Shown here in pieces: positions 51,230 through 60,747 of a stretch of 64,000 bases of DNA. Origin of the DNA: [Muricauda] lutisoli (nom. illeg.). GTDB lineage: Bacteria > Bacteroidota > Bacteroidia > Flavobacteriales > Flavobacteriaceae. Within the stretch, counting starts at the first letter, position 1. Every line of letters begins with the position of its first letter. A program made the position numbers and the translations under genes. The notes beneath the pieces were generated by a model. It did no database searches, was not told the DNA's origin, and saw only the letters and a list, made by a program, of their open reading frames with translations. The stretch spans positions 620,001 to 684,000 of the forward strand of contig NZ_JAFLND010000001.1 of assembly GCF_017313105.1 (NCBI RefSeq), read 5' to 3'.

Positions 51230-54200
51230 ATGTTTAAAAAATTTATACACAGACCTGTATTGGCCATTGTGATTTCGGTCATAATAGTTTTTACGGGAAT
51301 GTTGGCCATAAAACAACTGCCCATTTCGCAGTTCCCTCAGATCGCACCTACCACGGTAAATATTTTTATCGCCTACCCAGGGGCAAGTGCCGATGTGTTG
51401 GTGAACTCAACTTTAATTCCATTGGAGACCTCCATTAATGGGGTACAGGGGATGCGGTATATAGCTTCCGATGCAACCAGTGCTGGTGAAGGCACTTTAC
51501 GTGTAATTTTTGAACCGGGTACCGATCCCAACCAGGCCGTGGTACGGGTAAAGACACGGGTGGATCAGGTAATGCCCTTATTGCCCGAGCTGGTGCAGCG
51601 GGAAGGGGTTGTCATAACCCCGGTACAGCCCAGTATGTTGATGTATGTAAACCTGTACAGTGATGCCAAGAACAATGACGAAAAGTTCCTGTACAATTAC
51701 GCATACACCAAAATGATTCCCGAAATTCAGCGGATAAACGGTATCGCCAGTGCCAAAATTCTGGGTAGCCGGAAGTTTGCCATGCGGGTTTGGCTCAAGC
51801 CGGACAGAATGCGTGCTTATAACGTTTCTGCTGAAGACGTATTGGAGGCCATGGACGAACAGAGCATCTTGGCCAGGCCCGGGCGTTTGGGAAGAAGCTC
51901 CGGTAAAAAGGCACAATCATTGGAATATGTTCTGGTGTATCAGAACAGGTACAACGAACCTCAGCAGTACAAAGACATTATCATTAAAGCCAATGAAGAC
52001 GGGGAAATCCTGAAACTTGGCGATGTGGCCGATGTGGAACTCGGAAGTGAATTTTTTGATATCTATTCCAATTTGGATGGAAAACCATCGGCATCCATAG
52101 TATTAAAACAGACCTTTGGTAGTAACGGGAGTGATGTCATCAAATCGGTAAAAGAAAAATTGACCGAACTGGAAGCAGAAATGCCTCCTGGAATAGATTA
52201 CAAGATCAGTTATGATGTATCCAACTTCTTGGATGCATCAATAGACCAAGTACTGCATACCCTGCGAGATGCTTTTATCTTGGTGGCCATTGTGGTATTC
52301 CTTTTCTTGGGGGATTGGCGATCGACCTTAATCCCCATCATTGCGGTTCCCGTTTCGCTGATCGGTGCATTCTTTGTAATGCAACTTTTCGGACTCTCCA
52401 TCAATTTGATTACACTTTTTGCCTTGGTATTGGCCATTGGTATTGTGGTGGACAACGCTATTGTAGTGGTAGAGGCGGTCCACGTAAAAATGGAAGAGGA
52501 AAACCTTACCCCTTATAAGGCATCTTATGAAGTATTGGGTGAAATAGGTGGGGCAATTATTGCGATTACGTTGGTGATGACCTCAGTGTTCATACCTATT
52601 TCGTTCATGACCGGACCTGTTGGGGTATTTTACCGACAGTTTTCCATAACCATGGCCGGGTCCATCGTTATTTCCGCTATAGTGGCTCTTACTTTGACCC
52701 CGGTGCTATGCGCCATGATGTTGAAGAACACACATGGAAAACCACGAAGAAAGTCACCGGTAAATCGATTTATCGATTGGTTTAACGGTAGGTTCGAGAA
52801 ACTTACCGGAAGATATGTAGGTGTATTGAACAAGATCGTTAACCGAAGAGTGGTAACATTTGGATTATTGTTGGCATTTTGTGCAGGTATTTTCTTTACC
52901 AACCAAGTGCTGCCGGCAGGATTTATTCCCAATGAGGACCAAGGGATGATTTATGCCATCATCCAGACGCCTCCAGGAGCAACTTTGGAACGAACTAACG
53001 AGGTGGCCAGAAAACTTCAGGCCATTTGTGAGGAGACCGAAGGTGTGGAGTCCGTTTCTTCTTTGGCTGGATACGAGATCATGACCGAAGGCCGTGGTTC
53101 CAACGCAGGTACCTGTCTCATCAACTTAAAACCCTGGTCGCAACGGGAACATTCCGTTCATGAGATTATGGAAGAACTGGAAGAGGAGACCAAGGACCTA
53201 GGAGCCATCATCGAGTACTTCGAACCGCCAGCGGTTCCCGGTTTTGGTTCATCGGGTGGTTTTGCCATGCGCTTATTGGATAAGACCAATAGTACGGATT
53301 ACCATGAATTTGAAAGAATCAATAACGATTTCATGGATGCCTTGCGTGAACGTAAGGAGTTGGCCGGCCTATTTACCTTTTACGCCGCAAATTACCCTCA
53401 GTACGAGTTGAAAATCAATAATAAAGCGGCCATGCAGAAAGGTGTTTCCATAGGAAAAGCCATGGAAAACCTCAATATTTTAATAGGTAGTACGTACGAA
53501 CAGGGTTTTATCCGTTTTGGACGATTCTTTAAAGTATATACCCAAGCTGCACCGGAGTATCGTGGTATGCCATCCGACCTGGAAAAACTCTTTGTGAAAA
53601 ATGAAGAAGGGGAGATGGTTCCTTATTCTGCGTTCATGTCCATGGAAAAAAGGCTTGGTCCAAACGAGGTCACTCGATACAACCTTTACAACTCTGCGGC
53701 CATAAGGGGATTACCTGCCAAAGGATATACCAGTGGTGATGCCATTGACGCCATAAAAGAAGTGGCTGAACAGACGTTGCCCAGAGGGTACGATATTGCT
53801 TGGGAAGGCCTTTCTTTTGATGAAGCCCAGCGCGGAAATGAATCTATATACATTTTTATTGTGGTATTGATTTTCGTCTATTTGGTGTTGGCTGCCCAAT
53901 ATGAGAGCTTCTTGCTGCCTTTGGCGGTGATCCTGTCTCTTCCGGTGGGGGTTTTCGGGTCCTTCTTTTTATTAAAGCTCATGGGACTTTCCAATGATGT
54001 ATATGCTCAAATCGGTATGATCATGTTGGTGGGTCTTTTGGGTAAGAATGCGGTATTGATCGTTGAGTTCGCCGTTCAAAAACACCGACAGGGCTCAACC
54101 ATTCTCGAAGCTGCCATCGAAGGTTCCAAGCAACGTTTTAGACCTATTTTAATGACTTCGTTTGCCTTTATAGCTGGTCTGATCCCATTGGTTGTGGCCA

Positions 54201-54502
54201 CTGGGGCAGGTGCGATAGGTAACCGTACCATTGGAGGTTCTGCCTTGGGCGGTATGCTTATAGGTACCATATTCGGAGTATTGTTGATACCGGGCCTTTA
54301 TTATGTGTTCGCCAAAATGGCCGATGGCAAGAGCCTTATCAAGGATGAGCATGATGAACCGATTTCGGAAGAGTTTTTTAGACAAAACGACACCGTGTTC
54401 AAGTTGCGCGCCCGTCTTCGTTTGATGAATAAACGTTTGAAAAAAATAACGACCCCAAAAAATGGAAAGAAGAATAAAAAAGGCAACCAAGATGAAGCAT
54501 AG
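51230..54502 (+). CDS. RND efflux pump permease (AcrB/HAE1 type)
   Basis: 1090 residues. A proton-driven homotrimeric pump with 12 membrane helices and two large periplasmic loops. The start FIHRPVLAIVISVIIVF is helix 1. Conserved proton-relay Asp residues lie in helix 4 (ALVLAIGIVVDNAIVVVE, about residue 407), and VLAAQYESFLLPLAVILSLPVG marks the second half. The C-terminal GLLGKNAVLIVEFA motif is typical of HAE1. The Asp pair and lack of heavy-metal-pump motifs indicate drugs, bile salts or lipophilic substrates rather than metals. The tail after residue 1040 is long and very basic (KKITTPKNGKKNKKGN). It overlaps the outer-membrane factor gene by 11 bp. Confidence 0.95.
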   Translation: MFKKFIHRPVLAIVISVIIVFTGMLAIKQLPISQFPQIAPTTVNIFIAYPGASADVLVNSTLIPLETSINGVQGMRYIASDATSAGEGTLRVIFEPGTDPNQAVVRVKTRVDQVMPLLPELVQREGVVITPVQPSMLMYVNLYSDAKNNDEKFLYNYAYTKMIPEIQRINGIASAKILGSRKFAMRVWLKPDRMRAYNVSAEDVLEAMDEQSILARPGRLGRSSGKKAQSLEYVLVYQNRYNEPQQYKDIIIKANEDGEILKLGDVADVELGSEFFDIYSNLDGKPSASIVLKQTFGSNGSDVIKSVKEKLTELEAEMPPGIDYKISYDVSNFLDASIDQVLHTLRDAFILVAIVVFLFLGDWRSTLIPIIAVPVSLIGAFFVMQLFGLSINLITLFALVLAIGIVVDNAIVVVEAVHVKMEEENLTPYKASYEVLGEIGGAIIAITLVMTSVFIPISFMTGPVGVFYRQFSITMAGSIVISAIVALTLTPVLCAMMLKNTHGKPRRKSPVNRFIDWFNGRFEKLTGRYVGVLNKIVNRRVVTFGLLLAFCAGIFFTNQVLPAGFIPNEDQGMIYAIIQTPPGATLERTNEVARKLQAICEETEGVESVSSLAGYEIMTEGRGSNAGTCLINLKPWSQREHSVHEIMEELEEETKDLGAIIEYFEPPAVPGFGSSGGFAMRLLDKTNSTDYHEFERINNDFMDALRERKELAGLFTFYAANYPQYELKINNKAAMQKGVSIGKAMENLNILIGSTYEQGFIRFGRFFKVYTQAAPEYRGMPSDLEKLFVKNEEGEMVPYSAFMSMEKRLGPNEVTRYNLYNSAAIRGLPAKGYTSGDAIDAIKEVAEQTLPRGYDIAWEGLSFDEAQRGNESIYIFIVVLIFVYLVLAAQYESFLLPLAVILSLPVGVFGSFFLLKLMGLSNDVYAQIGMIMLVGLLGKNAVLIVEFAVQKHRQGSTILEAAIEGSKQRFRPILMTSFAFIAGLIPLVVATGAGAIGNRTIGGSALGGMLIGTIFGVLLIPGLYYVFAKMADGKSLIKDEHDEPISEEFFRQNDTVFKLRARLRLMNKRLKKITTPKNGKKNKKGNQDEA

Positions 54503-55919
54503 AAAATCACTATTAATCGGAATGATTGCGATGGTGGCCCTTTATTCCTGTGTGCCCACCCGTGAGATAAGGGACGAGAACGTTTCTGTCCCCGAGAATT
54601 ATCAAAACCAATCCACCGACACCATTAATACGGGACTTGTGGAATGGAGAGAATTCTTTAAGGATCCTAATTTAATTGCATTGATCGATTCGGCCCTAGT
54701 GAAAAACCAGGAGCTCAACATTATGTTGCAGCAAGTGGATATGGCCAAAAATAGAATCCAGGCCAAAAAAGGGGAATATTTGCCCTTTGTTAACCTACAA
54801 GCAGGCGCTGAGGTCGAAAAAGTAGGTGAGTATACCCGAAATGGATCCGTGGAAAAAAACCTTGAGGTGAAGGAAGGTGAAGAGTTCCCCGAGCCCCTGA
54901 CCAATTATATGGTCGGGGCCTTCGCCACTTGGGAGCTCGATGTCTGGAAAAAGTTGCGTAACGAGAAAAAAGCAGCTGTTTATGAATATTTGTCCAGCGT
55001 TGAGGGCAAGAACTTTATGGTGACCAATCTTGTAGCGGAAATCGCTGATTCATATTACGAACTGATGGCCTTGGATAACCAAATGGCCATTATTGATCAA
55101 AACCTGGAGATTCAGCAGAACGCCTTACGGATGGTAAAACTCCAAAAGCAAGCTGCTCGTGCCACGGAGTTGGCCGTTAAACGTTTTCAGGCAGAGGTAA
55201 TGAAAAACCAGAGCCATAAATATGAGATCCAACAGCAAATTGTAGAGATGGAAAACCGATTGAATTTTTTGATCGGTCGCTCACCGCAGCATATCCAAAG
55301 GGCATCCGATAATTTTATCGACAGGTCCATTGATGCGATATATGCAGGAATACCTTCGCAGTTGTTGCAAAACCGCCCCGATGTGCGTAGTGCGGAGTTT
55401 GAATTGGCAGCGGCAAAATTGGACACTAAGGCAGCTAAGGCCAGTTTTTATCCGCAGTTTACCATTAAAGCAGGTTTGGGGCTTGAAGCATTCGATACCA
55501 AATACCTTACCACTACACCGGAATCCGTTTTGTATTCGGCCATTGGTGATATGGTAGCTCCCTTGATTAACAGAAATGCTATCAAGGCTCAGTACAAGAA
55601 TGCTACCGACAGACAATTGCAAGCGGTTTATGAATATGAAAAGGCTATTTTGAATGCATATATCGAGGTGGCCAACCAGTTGTCCAACATCGATAACCTG
55701 AAAAAGAGCTATGAATTGAAAGATGGTCAGGTCCAGGCCTTAACGGAATCCATAGACCTGTCCACCCGTTTGTTCCAATCCGCAAGGGTGGAATATATTG
55801 AGGTGCTTTTGGCGCAGCGAGAGGCATTGGAATCCCGAATGGAATTGGTAGAGACCAAAAAAGACCAGCTGTTGGCCCAAGTAAATATGTACCGCGCCTT
55901 GGGTGGTGGCTGGAATTAA
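54492..55919 (+). CDS. Outer-membrane efflux channel (TolC/NodT family) lipoprotein
   Basis: 475 residues from ATG 54492, lipobox VALYSC (Cys20). The upstream frame start at 54462 lies further inside the pump gene and adds ten residues before the signal. Two OEP repeats are recognisable: a first coiled-coil half (about 60-230; NQELNIMLQQVDMAKNRIQ) and a second half after RPDVRSAEFELAAAKLD (about 310-460). The NodT-type signature is IGRSPQHIQR followed by GIPSQLLQNRPDVR. The trimer forms the outer-membrane channel of the adaptor-pump complex encoded just upstream. Translation is probably coupled to the pump gene. Confidence 0.93.
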   Translation: MKHRKSLLIGMIAMVALYSCVPTREIRDENVSVPENYQNQSTDTINTGLVEWREFFKDPNLIALIDSALVKNQELNIMLQQVDMAKNRIQAKKGEYLPFVNLQAGAEVEKVGEYTRNGSVEKNLEVKEGEEFPEPLTNYMVGAFATWELDVWKKLRNEKKAAVYEYLSSVEGKNFMVTNLVAEIADSYYELMALDNQMAIIDQNLEIQQNALRMVKLQKQAARATELAVKRFQAEVMKNQSHKYEIQQQIVEMENRLNFLIGRSPQHIQRASDNFIDRSIDAIYAGIPSQLLQNRPDVRSAEFELAAAKLDTKAAKASFYPQFTIKAGLGLEAFDTKYLTTTPESVLYSAIGDMVAPLINRNAIKAQYKNATDRQLQAVYEYEKAILNAYIEVANQLSNIDNLKKSYELKDGQVQALTESIDLSTRLFQSARVEYIEVLLAQREALESRMELVETKKDQLLAQVNMYRALGGGWN

Positions 55920-55976
55920 GTCCCAGATCAATAGTTTTACCTACTGTCTTGGCTATTGATTTACCCAAAATGAAAG

Positions 55977-56006
55977 CCCATTTTACAACTGTAAAATGGG
56001 TTTTCT
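55977..56006 (+). terminator. Terminator of the RND efflux operon
   Basis: A perfect 10-bp stem, CCCATTTTAC (55977-55986) with GTAAAATGGG (55991-56000), tetraloop AACT, then TTTTCTGATTTTT. It may also serve the convergent gene ending at 56083. Confidence 0.8.
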
Positions 56007-56082
56007 GATTTTTAATGCAGATACTCCTAAATTATTTCAAATGGCAGAGAAAAAAGAATGCTTAGCTCTAAACCATCTTTTC

Positions 56083-56457
56083 CTATGAAAAAAGTAGTTT
56101 CAGATTTTGGCACATATCATCTAAAAATTCAATTATTTCCTCAATGAACTCATTATCTTTCTCTGTACGATTGATGGTCAAATGAACGACAATGGATTCA
56201 GGGTCGGGGGGATATCCCGTGGTAATGGTCCAACATAGTGCATTGGGGCATTCCAGTAGGGCAAAACGGCACCCTCCTTTTATTTTGTTGCGAATCAAAG
56301 TGAATTCTCCCCAAATCCCGCCAATTTGCGCCTCATTTTCATGTGGGTCCTCCAAGTTGAAGATTTCAGAACTGAATTTATCCAAGTTGCTCAAGGTTAA
56401 ATACTCATGTATTTTTTGTTCTGTTGTTGATATGTCAATAGTTCTAAAATATTCCAT
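56083..56457 (-). CDS. Uncharacterised 124-aa soluble protein
   Basis: No signal or membrane helix. The sequence begins MEYFRTIDISTTEQKIHEYL and carries strands such as GGIWGEFTLIRNKIKGGCRFALLE, cut here to the pattern W-G-E-F and G-G-C-R-F-A-L. A C-terminal helix (EEIIEFLDDMCQNLKLLF) follows. The alternation of strands with a long last helix recalls the SRPBCC fold, but no motif confirms it. Reading is on the minus strand behind the convergent efflux operon. It is separated by only 29 bp from the DUF4440 lipoprotein gene upstream on the same strand, so the two may be cotranscribed. Confidence 0.6.
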   Translation of the reverse strand: MEYFRTIDISTTEQKIHEYLTLSNLDKFSSEIFNLEDPHENEAQIGGIWGEFTLIRNKIKGGCRFALLECPNALCWTITTGYPPDPESIVVHLTINRTEKDNEFIEEIIEFLDDMCQNLKLLFS

Positions 56458-56486
56458 CGGAGGTTTTTGTTTGTATCCCCATAATT

Positions 56487-57017
56487 TTATTCCACCCTTG
56501 TTGAATCAGGAGTTTGCGCTGGTAATGGTAGCTCTGTGACAGGTGCGTCCCAGACAATTTTCCAGTCCCCATCCAGTTTTTCCCAGAGCACCAAATAGTT
56601 TCCTTTATCTTCCATCGGGGGGATTGGAGAGCTCTCGTTTGGCGTAAATGTCATGGTGTATTTTCCGTATTCAGTAGCCAAATCTCCACTGGCCTTCACT
56701 TCCTGGGTGTTGAGGTCGAACTGCCATTTACCAAACAGGATGTTTTGTTTCCACGCAGCTTTATAGTTCTCAATTCCAACAACGGCCGGTTGGTTGGGCA
56801 TAAACTGAATGCAATCATCAGCAAAATGCACGGCAGCGGAGTCGATCATGCCCGAAGCATAAAATCCTTGGATTTTTTCGTTTTTCTCTTCAATGATCTT
56901 TTGTATTTGTGCGGAATACTCTTCTCCCGACATTGGCTCGGGGTCGGATTGCTCACAACTTGCCGCAAATACAATGGTCAGTAATGCTGAAATACTGGTC
57001 ACGAATTGATGTTTCAT
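56487..57017 (-). CDS. DUF4440 (NTF2-like) lipoprotein, copy A
   Basis: 176 residues, lipobox FAASC (Cys21). The NTF2/SnoaL-like DUF4440 domain (about 35-160) shows the usual opening helix EEYSAQIQKIIEEKNEKI, then GFYASGMIDSAAVHFADDCIQ (split: first helix, then strand), and the closing strands GDWKIVWDAP. Such domains form a small cone-shaped pocket for ligands or a dimer interface; most are uncharacterised. A second, diverged DUF4440 lipoprotein is encoded immediately upstream (57078-57566, 60 bp away), so the pair probably arose by duplication. They precede an S9 peptidase gene in the leftward series. Confidence 0.75.
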   Translation of the reverse strand: MKHQFVTSISALLTIVFAASCEQSDPEPMSGEEYSAQIQKIIEEKNEKIQGFYASGMIDSAAVHFADDCIQFMPNQPAVVGIENYKAAWKQNILFGKWQFDLNTQEVKASGDLATEYGKYTMTFTPNESSPIPPMEDKGNYLVLWEKLDGDWKIVWDAPVTELPLPAQTPDSTRVE

Positions 57018-57077
57018 AATGATATAGTTAATGGGTTGTTTACATGTACTTATTTGTGCGGGGGAACTATATCTGAT

Positions 57078-57566
57078 TTACTCAACAACCAAGGACGATG
57101 CAAGTTCCCTGTGTAACTTCCATTCGCCATCTTCGGTTTTTTTCATGATTACCAAAAAGGTGTCCTCCATTTCGTGGACCGTTCCGTTCTCATCGGTATA
57201 GTACATGGAGCTAACACCAAAATCATAGGCCATGGTATCGGATAATATGACGGTTTCCTTGGGATTCATTTTAATACTGTCGTATCGAAATTTGTTTCCG
57301 TGTTGTTCTCTCAACTTTCTATAGGCAATCCAGTCTTCGCTTCCCGGACCTATCGAAATCATATCCTCGGTTGTGAATTTGCCCAAGTCACCATAACGTT
57401 TTTCCTTGACCGTTTGCTCAAAGGATTTTCGAACCTGTTCAATTTTGGCCAGCTCGGCTTCCATATTAATTTCATGGATCTGGACAGGCTCCACAACGAC
57501 CTTATCCTGTTTCTCCATACAGGAAAAAAAGGTCAATAGTATTATCAGACATATAGTATTTTTCAT
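57078..57566 (-). CDS. DUF4440-like lipoprotein, copy B
   Basis: 162 residues, lipobox LTFFSC (Cys16). The mature domain opens with a long helix (AKIEQVRKSFEQTVKEK) and GDLGKFTTEDMISIGPG, and closes with strands TFLVIMKKTEDGEWKLHREL. It is the NTF2-like layout of DUF4440, similar to copy A downstream but with low identity by eye. The S9 peptidase gene ends 11 bp upstream on the same strand, so copy B is surely cotranscribed with the peptidase. A role as an accessory or inhibitor of the peptidase is possible but not shown. Confidence 0.7.
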   Translation of the reverse strand: MKNTICLIILLTFFSCMEKQDKVVVEPVQIHEINMEAELAKIEQVRKSFEQTVKEKRYGDLGKFTTEDMISIGPGSEDWIAYRKLREQHGNKFRYDSIKMNPKETVILSDTMAYDFGVSSMYYTDENGTVHEMEDTFLVIMKKTEDGEWKLHRELASSLVVE

Positions 57567-57577
57567 CTCGGTCTGAT

Positions 57578-59608
57578 TTATTTGTCTCCTTTATACTTAT
57601 CAAACCATGCCAACACACTTGCAATTTTGGCAATTAAATTGCTGGGTTTATTGGCAATGCCATGCGAAGCTCCTGGAATCCTGACCATGGCTGTTTCCAC
57701 ATTTTCCAATTTTAGCGCAGCGTAAAACTGTTCAGATTCCGCAATAGGGGTACGGTAATCTTCTTCCCCTGTCAAAAGCATGGTTGGAGTGGTCACATTC
57801 CCCACATAGGTGAGGGGAGAGCGTCTCCTGTAATTTTCTGGATCCTCCCAAGGCTTTTTACCGAACCAGTATTTGGAGAAAAATTGCACGCCATCGGCAT
57901 AGAGCACAAAACTGGTCCAGTTGATGACGGGCTTGGCGACCACTGCGGCCTTAAAACGGTCTGTTTTGCCCACAATCCAAGCGGTGAGCACGCCACCACC
58001 CGAACCTCCGGTAACAAACAAGTTCTCTTTATCCACATAGCCTTTTTCCAAAAGGGCATCCACACCGGACATCAAATCTTCATAATCATGGTTGGGATAG
58101 TCGTGGTGGATAAGGTTTCCAAATTCCTCACCATAGCTAGTACTTCCACGAGGATTGGTGTAGAGCACCACATAACCCTCGGCGGCATAGGCCTGGATTT
58201 CGGCGGAATATACTTCACCATAACTGGTAAACGGTCCTCCGTGAATCTCTAGAATCATTGGATATTTTTTGGATGGGTCAAAATCGGGAGGGGTTACGAC
58301 CCATCCTTGTATTTTTCGTTGATCATAGGAAGACTCCCACCACATTTCTTCGACTTTGCCCAATTTTTTGAAGGAGAACAGGTCATCGTTCACGGCGGTC
58401 AAACGTTTGCTACTTCTCGTATCTGCTGCACCTAAATCGGATGGATGACTCGTATCTCCCTGAGTGTAGGCAAATTTGTTGTTGTTTGAGGCTGAAAAAC
58501 TAGCTGCGTTGTAGGGTCTGCCCAAAGATAATCCACCCAATCCGTCAGTGATATCGTCAACTTTACCCGATAAGCTCATGGAAGCTAATTTTCCCACTCC
58601 TTTGTCGGTATAGCTAAAATAGAACCCATTGCCTTTGCTGTTCCAGACCATATCCTCCACATCGCGATCAAAATCATCAGAAATTAATTCTGAACCGGAA
58701 CCATCGGTGTTCATCACATACAATTGTGTGAGCTGATAGCCTTGTAAACGGTCGTCGTAGCCCAAGTAGGCAATTTTAGAACCATCTGGAGACAAAACAG
58801 GGTGGGTATCGGGCCCATAGCGGTCGGTCAATGGGGTGATTTCACCATCATTGACATTGATGGCGTAGATTTCGCTGTCGGCGGGCTCCATTTCCTCATC
58901 TTTATGAAAATTGGCGCTAAAATATAGATGCTTGTTGTCTTTGGCCCAAACGGGACCCCCATGATCAAACTCGGAAAAAGTCAACTGTTTAGGTGTTCCT
59001 CCAGTGATAGGTAGGGTGAACAATTGTGAGTTACCTCCTTTGTAATATCCTGCACCATCGCCACGGTAGTTCATTTTGTCAATGTATTTGGGTGGTTTGT
59101 TCCATTTTGCTCCTTCGGGCTTGCCTGGCATTTTTATGATGGATTTATTGGCTTCGGGCACAAACATGTTAAAGGCCACATATCTGTCATCATAAGACCA
59201 CGAAACAGCACCTGGCGATTGTGGTGTGTTGGTCAGGGCCATGGTTTCCTTGGTGTCCAACCACATCAGATATAGCTTCATCTTATCATCTGCCATATTG
59301 GATTTAAAAACGATTTTTGTGCCATCGTGTGACCATTTTGGAGCAAAATCGTTATGGTTTCCCGTGGTCAATGGACGGTTGTTGGAACCATCAAAATTGA
59401 TGATCCATAGATTGGAAAGATTTCTGTCCGTCATTACATCTTTAAAATTTCGAACATAAATAATCTTGGAACCATCAGGTGAAATCTGAGGGTCCGAAAC
59501 ATATTCCATGTTAAATATGTCCAACAACTCCAGATTGGACTGTACTTGGCCAAATAGTAAAGGACTTGTTGCTACAAATAGTAGCATGGTGGCGAGTATT
59601 TTTTTCAT
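57578..59608 (-). CDS. Exported S9-family (prolyl oligopeptidase) serine peptidase
   Basis: 676 residues with a signal peptide (ATMLLFVATSPLLFGQ). The N-terminal part is a beta-propeller with repeated TolB/WD-like units (ISPDGSKIIYV, WSHDGTKIVF, LSPDGSKIAYL; about 35-390). The C-terminal alpha/beta-hydrolase domain carries the nucleophile in TGGSGGGVLT (Ser about residue 539), Asp in GEEDYRTP and His in GASHGI. This is the acylaminoacyl/dipeptidyl-peptidase type that clips short peptides in the periplasm. It is the first gene of a leftward operon with the DUF4440 lipoproteins. Confidence 0.92.
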   Translation of the reverse strand: MKKILATMLLFVATSPLLFGQVQSNLELLDIFNMEYVSDPQISPDGSKIIYVRNFKDVMTDRNLSNLWIINFDGSNNRPLTTGNHNDFAPKWSHDGTKIVFKSNMADDKMKLYLMWLDTKETMALTNTPQSPGAVSWSYDDRYVAFNMFVPEANKSIIKMPGKPEGAKWNKPPKYIDKMNYRGDGAGYYKGGNSQLFTLPITGGTPKQLTFSEFDHGGPVWAKDNKHLYFSANFHKDEEMEPADSEIYAINVNDGEITPLTDRYGPDTHPVLSPDGSKIAYLGYDDRLQGYQLTQLYVMNTDGSGSELISDDFDRDVEDMVWNSKGNGFYFSYTDKGVGKLASMSLSGKVDDITDGLGGLSLGRPYNAASFSASNNNKFAYTQGDTSHPSDLGAADTRSSKRLTAVNDDLFSFKKLGKVEEMWWESSYDQRKIQGWVVTPPDFDPSKKYPMILEIHGGPFTSYGEVYSAEIQAYAAEGYVVLYTNPRGSTSYGEEFGNLIHHDYPNHDYEDLMSGVDALLEKGYVDKENLFVTGGSGGGVLTAWIVGKTDRFKAAVVAKPVINWTSFVLYADGVQFFSKYWFGKKPWEDPENYRRRSPLTYVGNVTTPTMLLTGEEDYRTPIAESEQFYAALKLENVETAMVRIPGASHGIANKPSNLIAKIASVLAWFDKYKGDK

Positions 59609-59658
59609 AAGGTTGGTATTTAAGGTTATGTTTTTAAAAGAGGTTGTCTTTTTCTATA

Positions 59659-60585
59659 TCATTTTGATTTATCTGTATTTCTTGTCTCATCGATATGGAC
59701 CGTGGGTATATTGACAATTTCAAAAGTGGCCGAGGCCAAAATGACCTTATCGTTCGTTTCTTGGATTCTCTTGCCAATTTCTTCATTAAGAAGATGTTTG
59801 GTAACCCTTCTTTTTTTATAATCTACAATATACCTTAAATTAAACTGAACCCAATTGTCGGTCATTGTGATGGCAAGTGTTGGGTTGACTTGGGCATCTT
59901 CGATATAATATTTGTTCACTACATCTTTCCACTCTGCTATGGAGCTTTGCACATATTCAGATAACATTTCCTGTGCAACCGAAATGACGATTTTTTTGGC
60001 CAATTCCAAATCGGAACCATACCTGATGGGCAAATTGAATTCATCCCAAACAAAAGGGAAATCCGAGGAATAATTATAAACCGGTCCTTTAAAAACAAAG
60101 GAATTGCTTAGCTTAACGATACGCCCGCTGTAATTGTCGCTGGAAACCCATTCCCCTATTTCCATCATGGTAGTATACATGCTATCAATATCGATAACAT
60201 CACCTTTAATGCCGTTCAATTCTATTCGGTCGCCAGGTTTGTAGACTCGCACAAAAAAGATATAGAAGGAGCCTGCAATACTTAGAATCAACTCTTGGAG
60301 GGTAATTGTAATTCCTGCGGTGAGCAGTCCCATGGCAAGTCCAAAATCCCTAATGCTGCCCGTAAAATACGAGATGGTGATTAAAACAATGAACAGGTAG
60401 CCTACTACTTGAATTGCTTTTTGCGCTTTGTATTTAACGGAATTGTCATGAAGATTTTTCTTCATCCACCGTCGTGTGAATGCAATAAGTATGAATATCA
60501 GAACAACCCAAGCCAGGTATTTAAGTATGCTCGAGGTGAGGCTTTCATCAGAAAACCAATCCTTTAAATTTTCAAATAGTTCCAT
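59659..60585 (-). CDS. MscS-type mechanosensitive channel
   Basis: 308 residues. Three membrane helices (about 18-38, 55-75 and 85-110) are followed by the MscS beta and C-terminal domains. The pore helix region GLAMGLLTAGITITLQELI is diverged from the classical Gly/Ala pattern but in the right place. After it come GSFYIFFVRVYKPGDRIEL and the domain EWVSSDNYSGRIVKLSNS. It releases osmolytes when membrane tension rises, or passes ions more selectively as in larger flavobacterial homologues. Monocistronic. The 162-bp gap to the next gene holds no terminator or other feature I can see. Confidence 0.85.
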   Translation of the reverse strand: MELFENLKDWFSDESLTSSILKYLAWVVLIFILIAFTRRWMKKNLHDNSVKYKAQKAIQVVGYLFIVLITISYFTGSIRDFGLAMGLLTAGITITLQELILSIAGSFYIFFVRVYKPGDRIELNGIKGDVIDIDSMYTTMMEIGEWVSSDNYSGRIVKLSNSFVFKGPVYNYSSDFPFVWDEFNLPIRYGSDLELAKKIVISVAQEMLSEYVQSSIAEWKDVVNKYYIEDAQVNPTLAITMTDNWVQFNLRYIVDYKKRRVTKHLLNEEIGKRIQETNDKVILASATFEIVNIPTVHIDETRNTDKSK

Positions 60586-60747
60586 TTGGACACATTACGC
60601 TTGAAACTCCAAAAAAAAACTGACCTATTGAAGGGGGTGTTCGGCCGTGTTTTGCTTGAAACACTTAAAAATAATGAATTTATATTCTTCCCAATTGATT
60701 TTCAGATAATCTAGAGTGAAAAATACTAAAGGAGTGAAAAAGATAGG

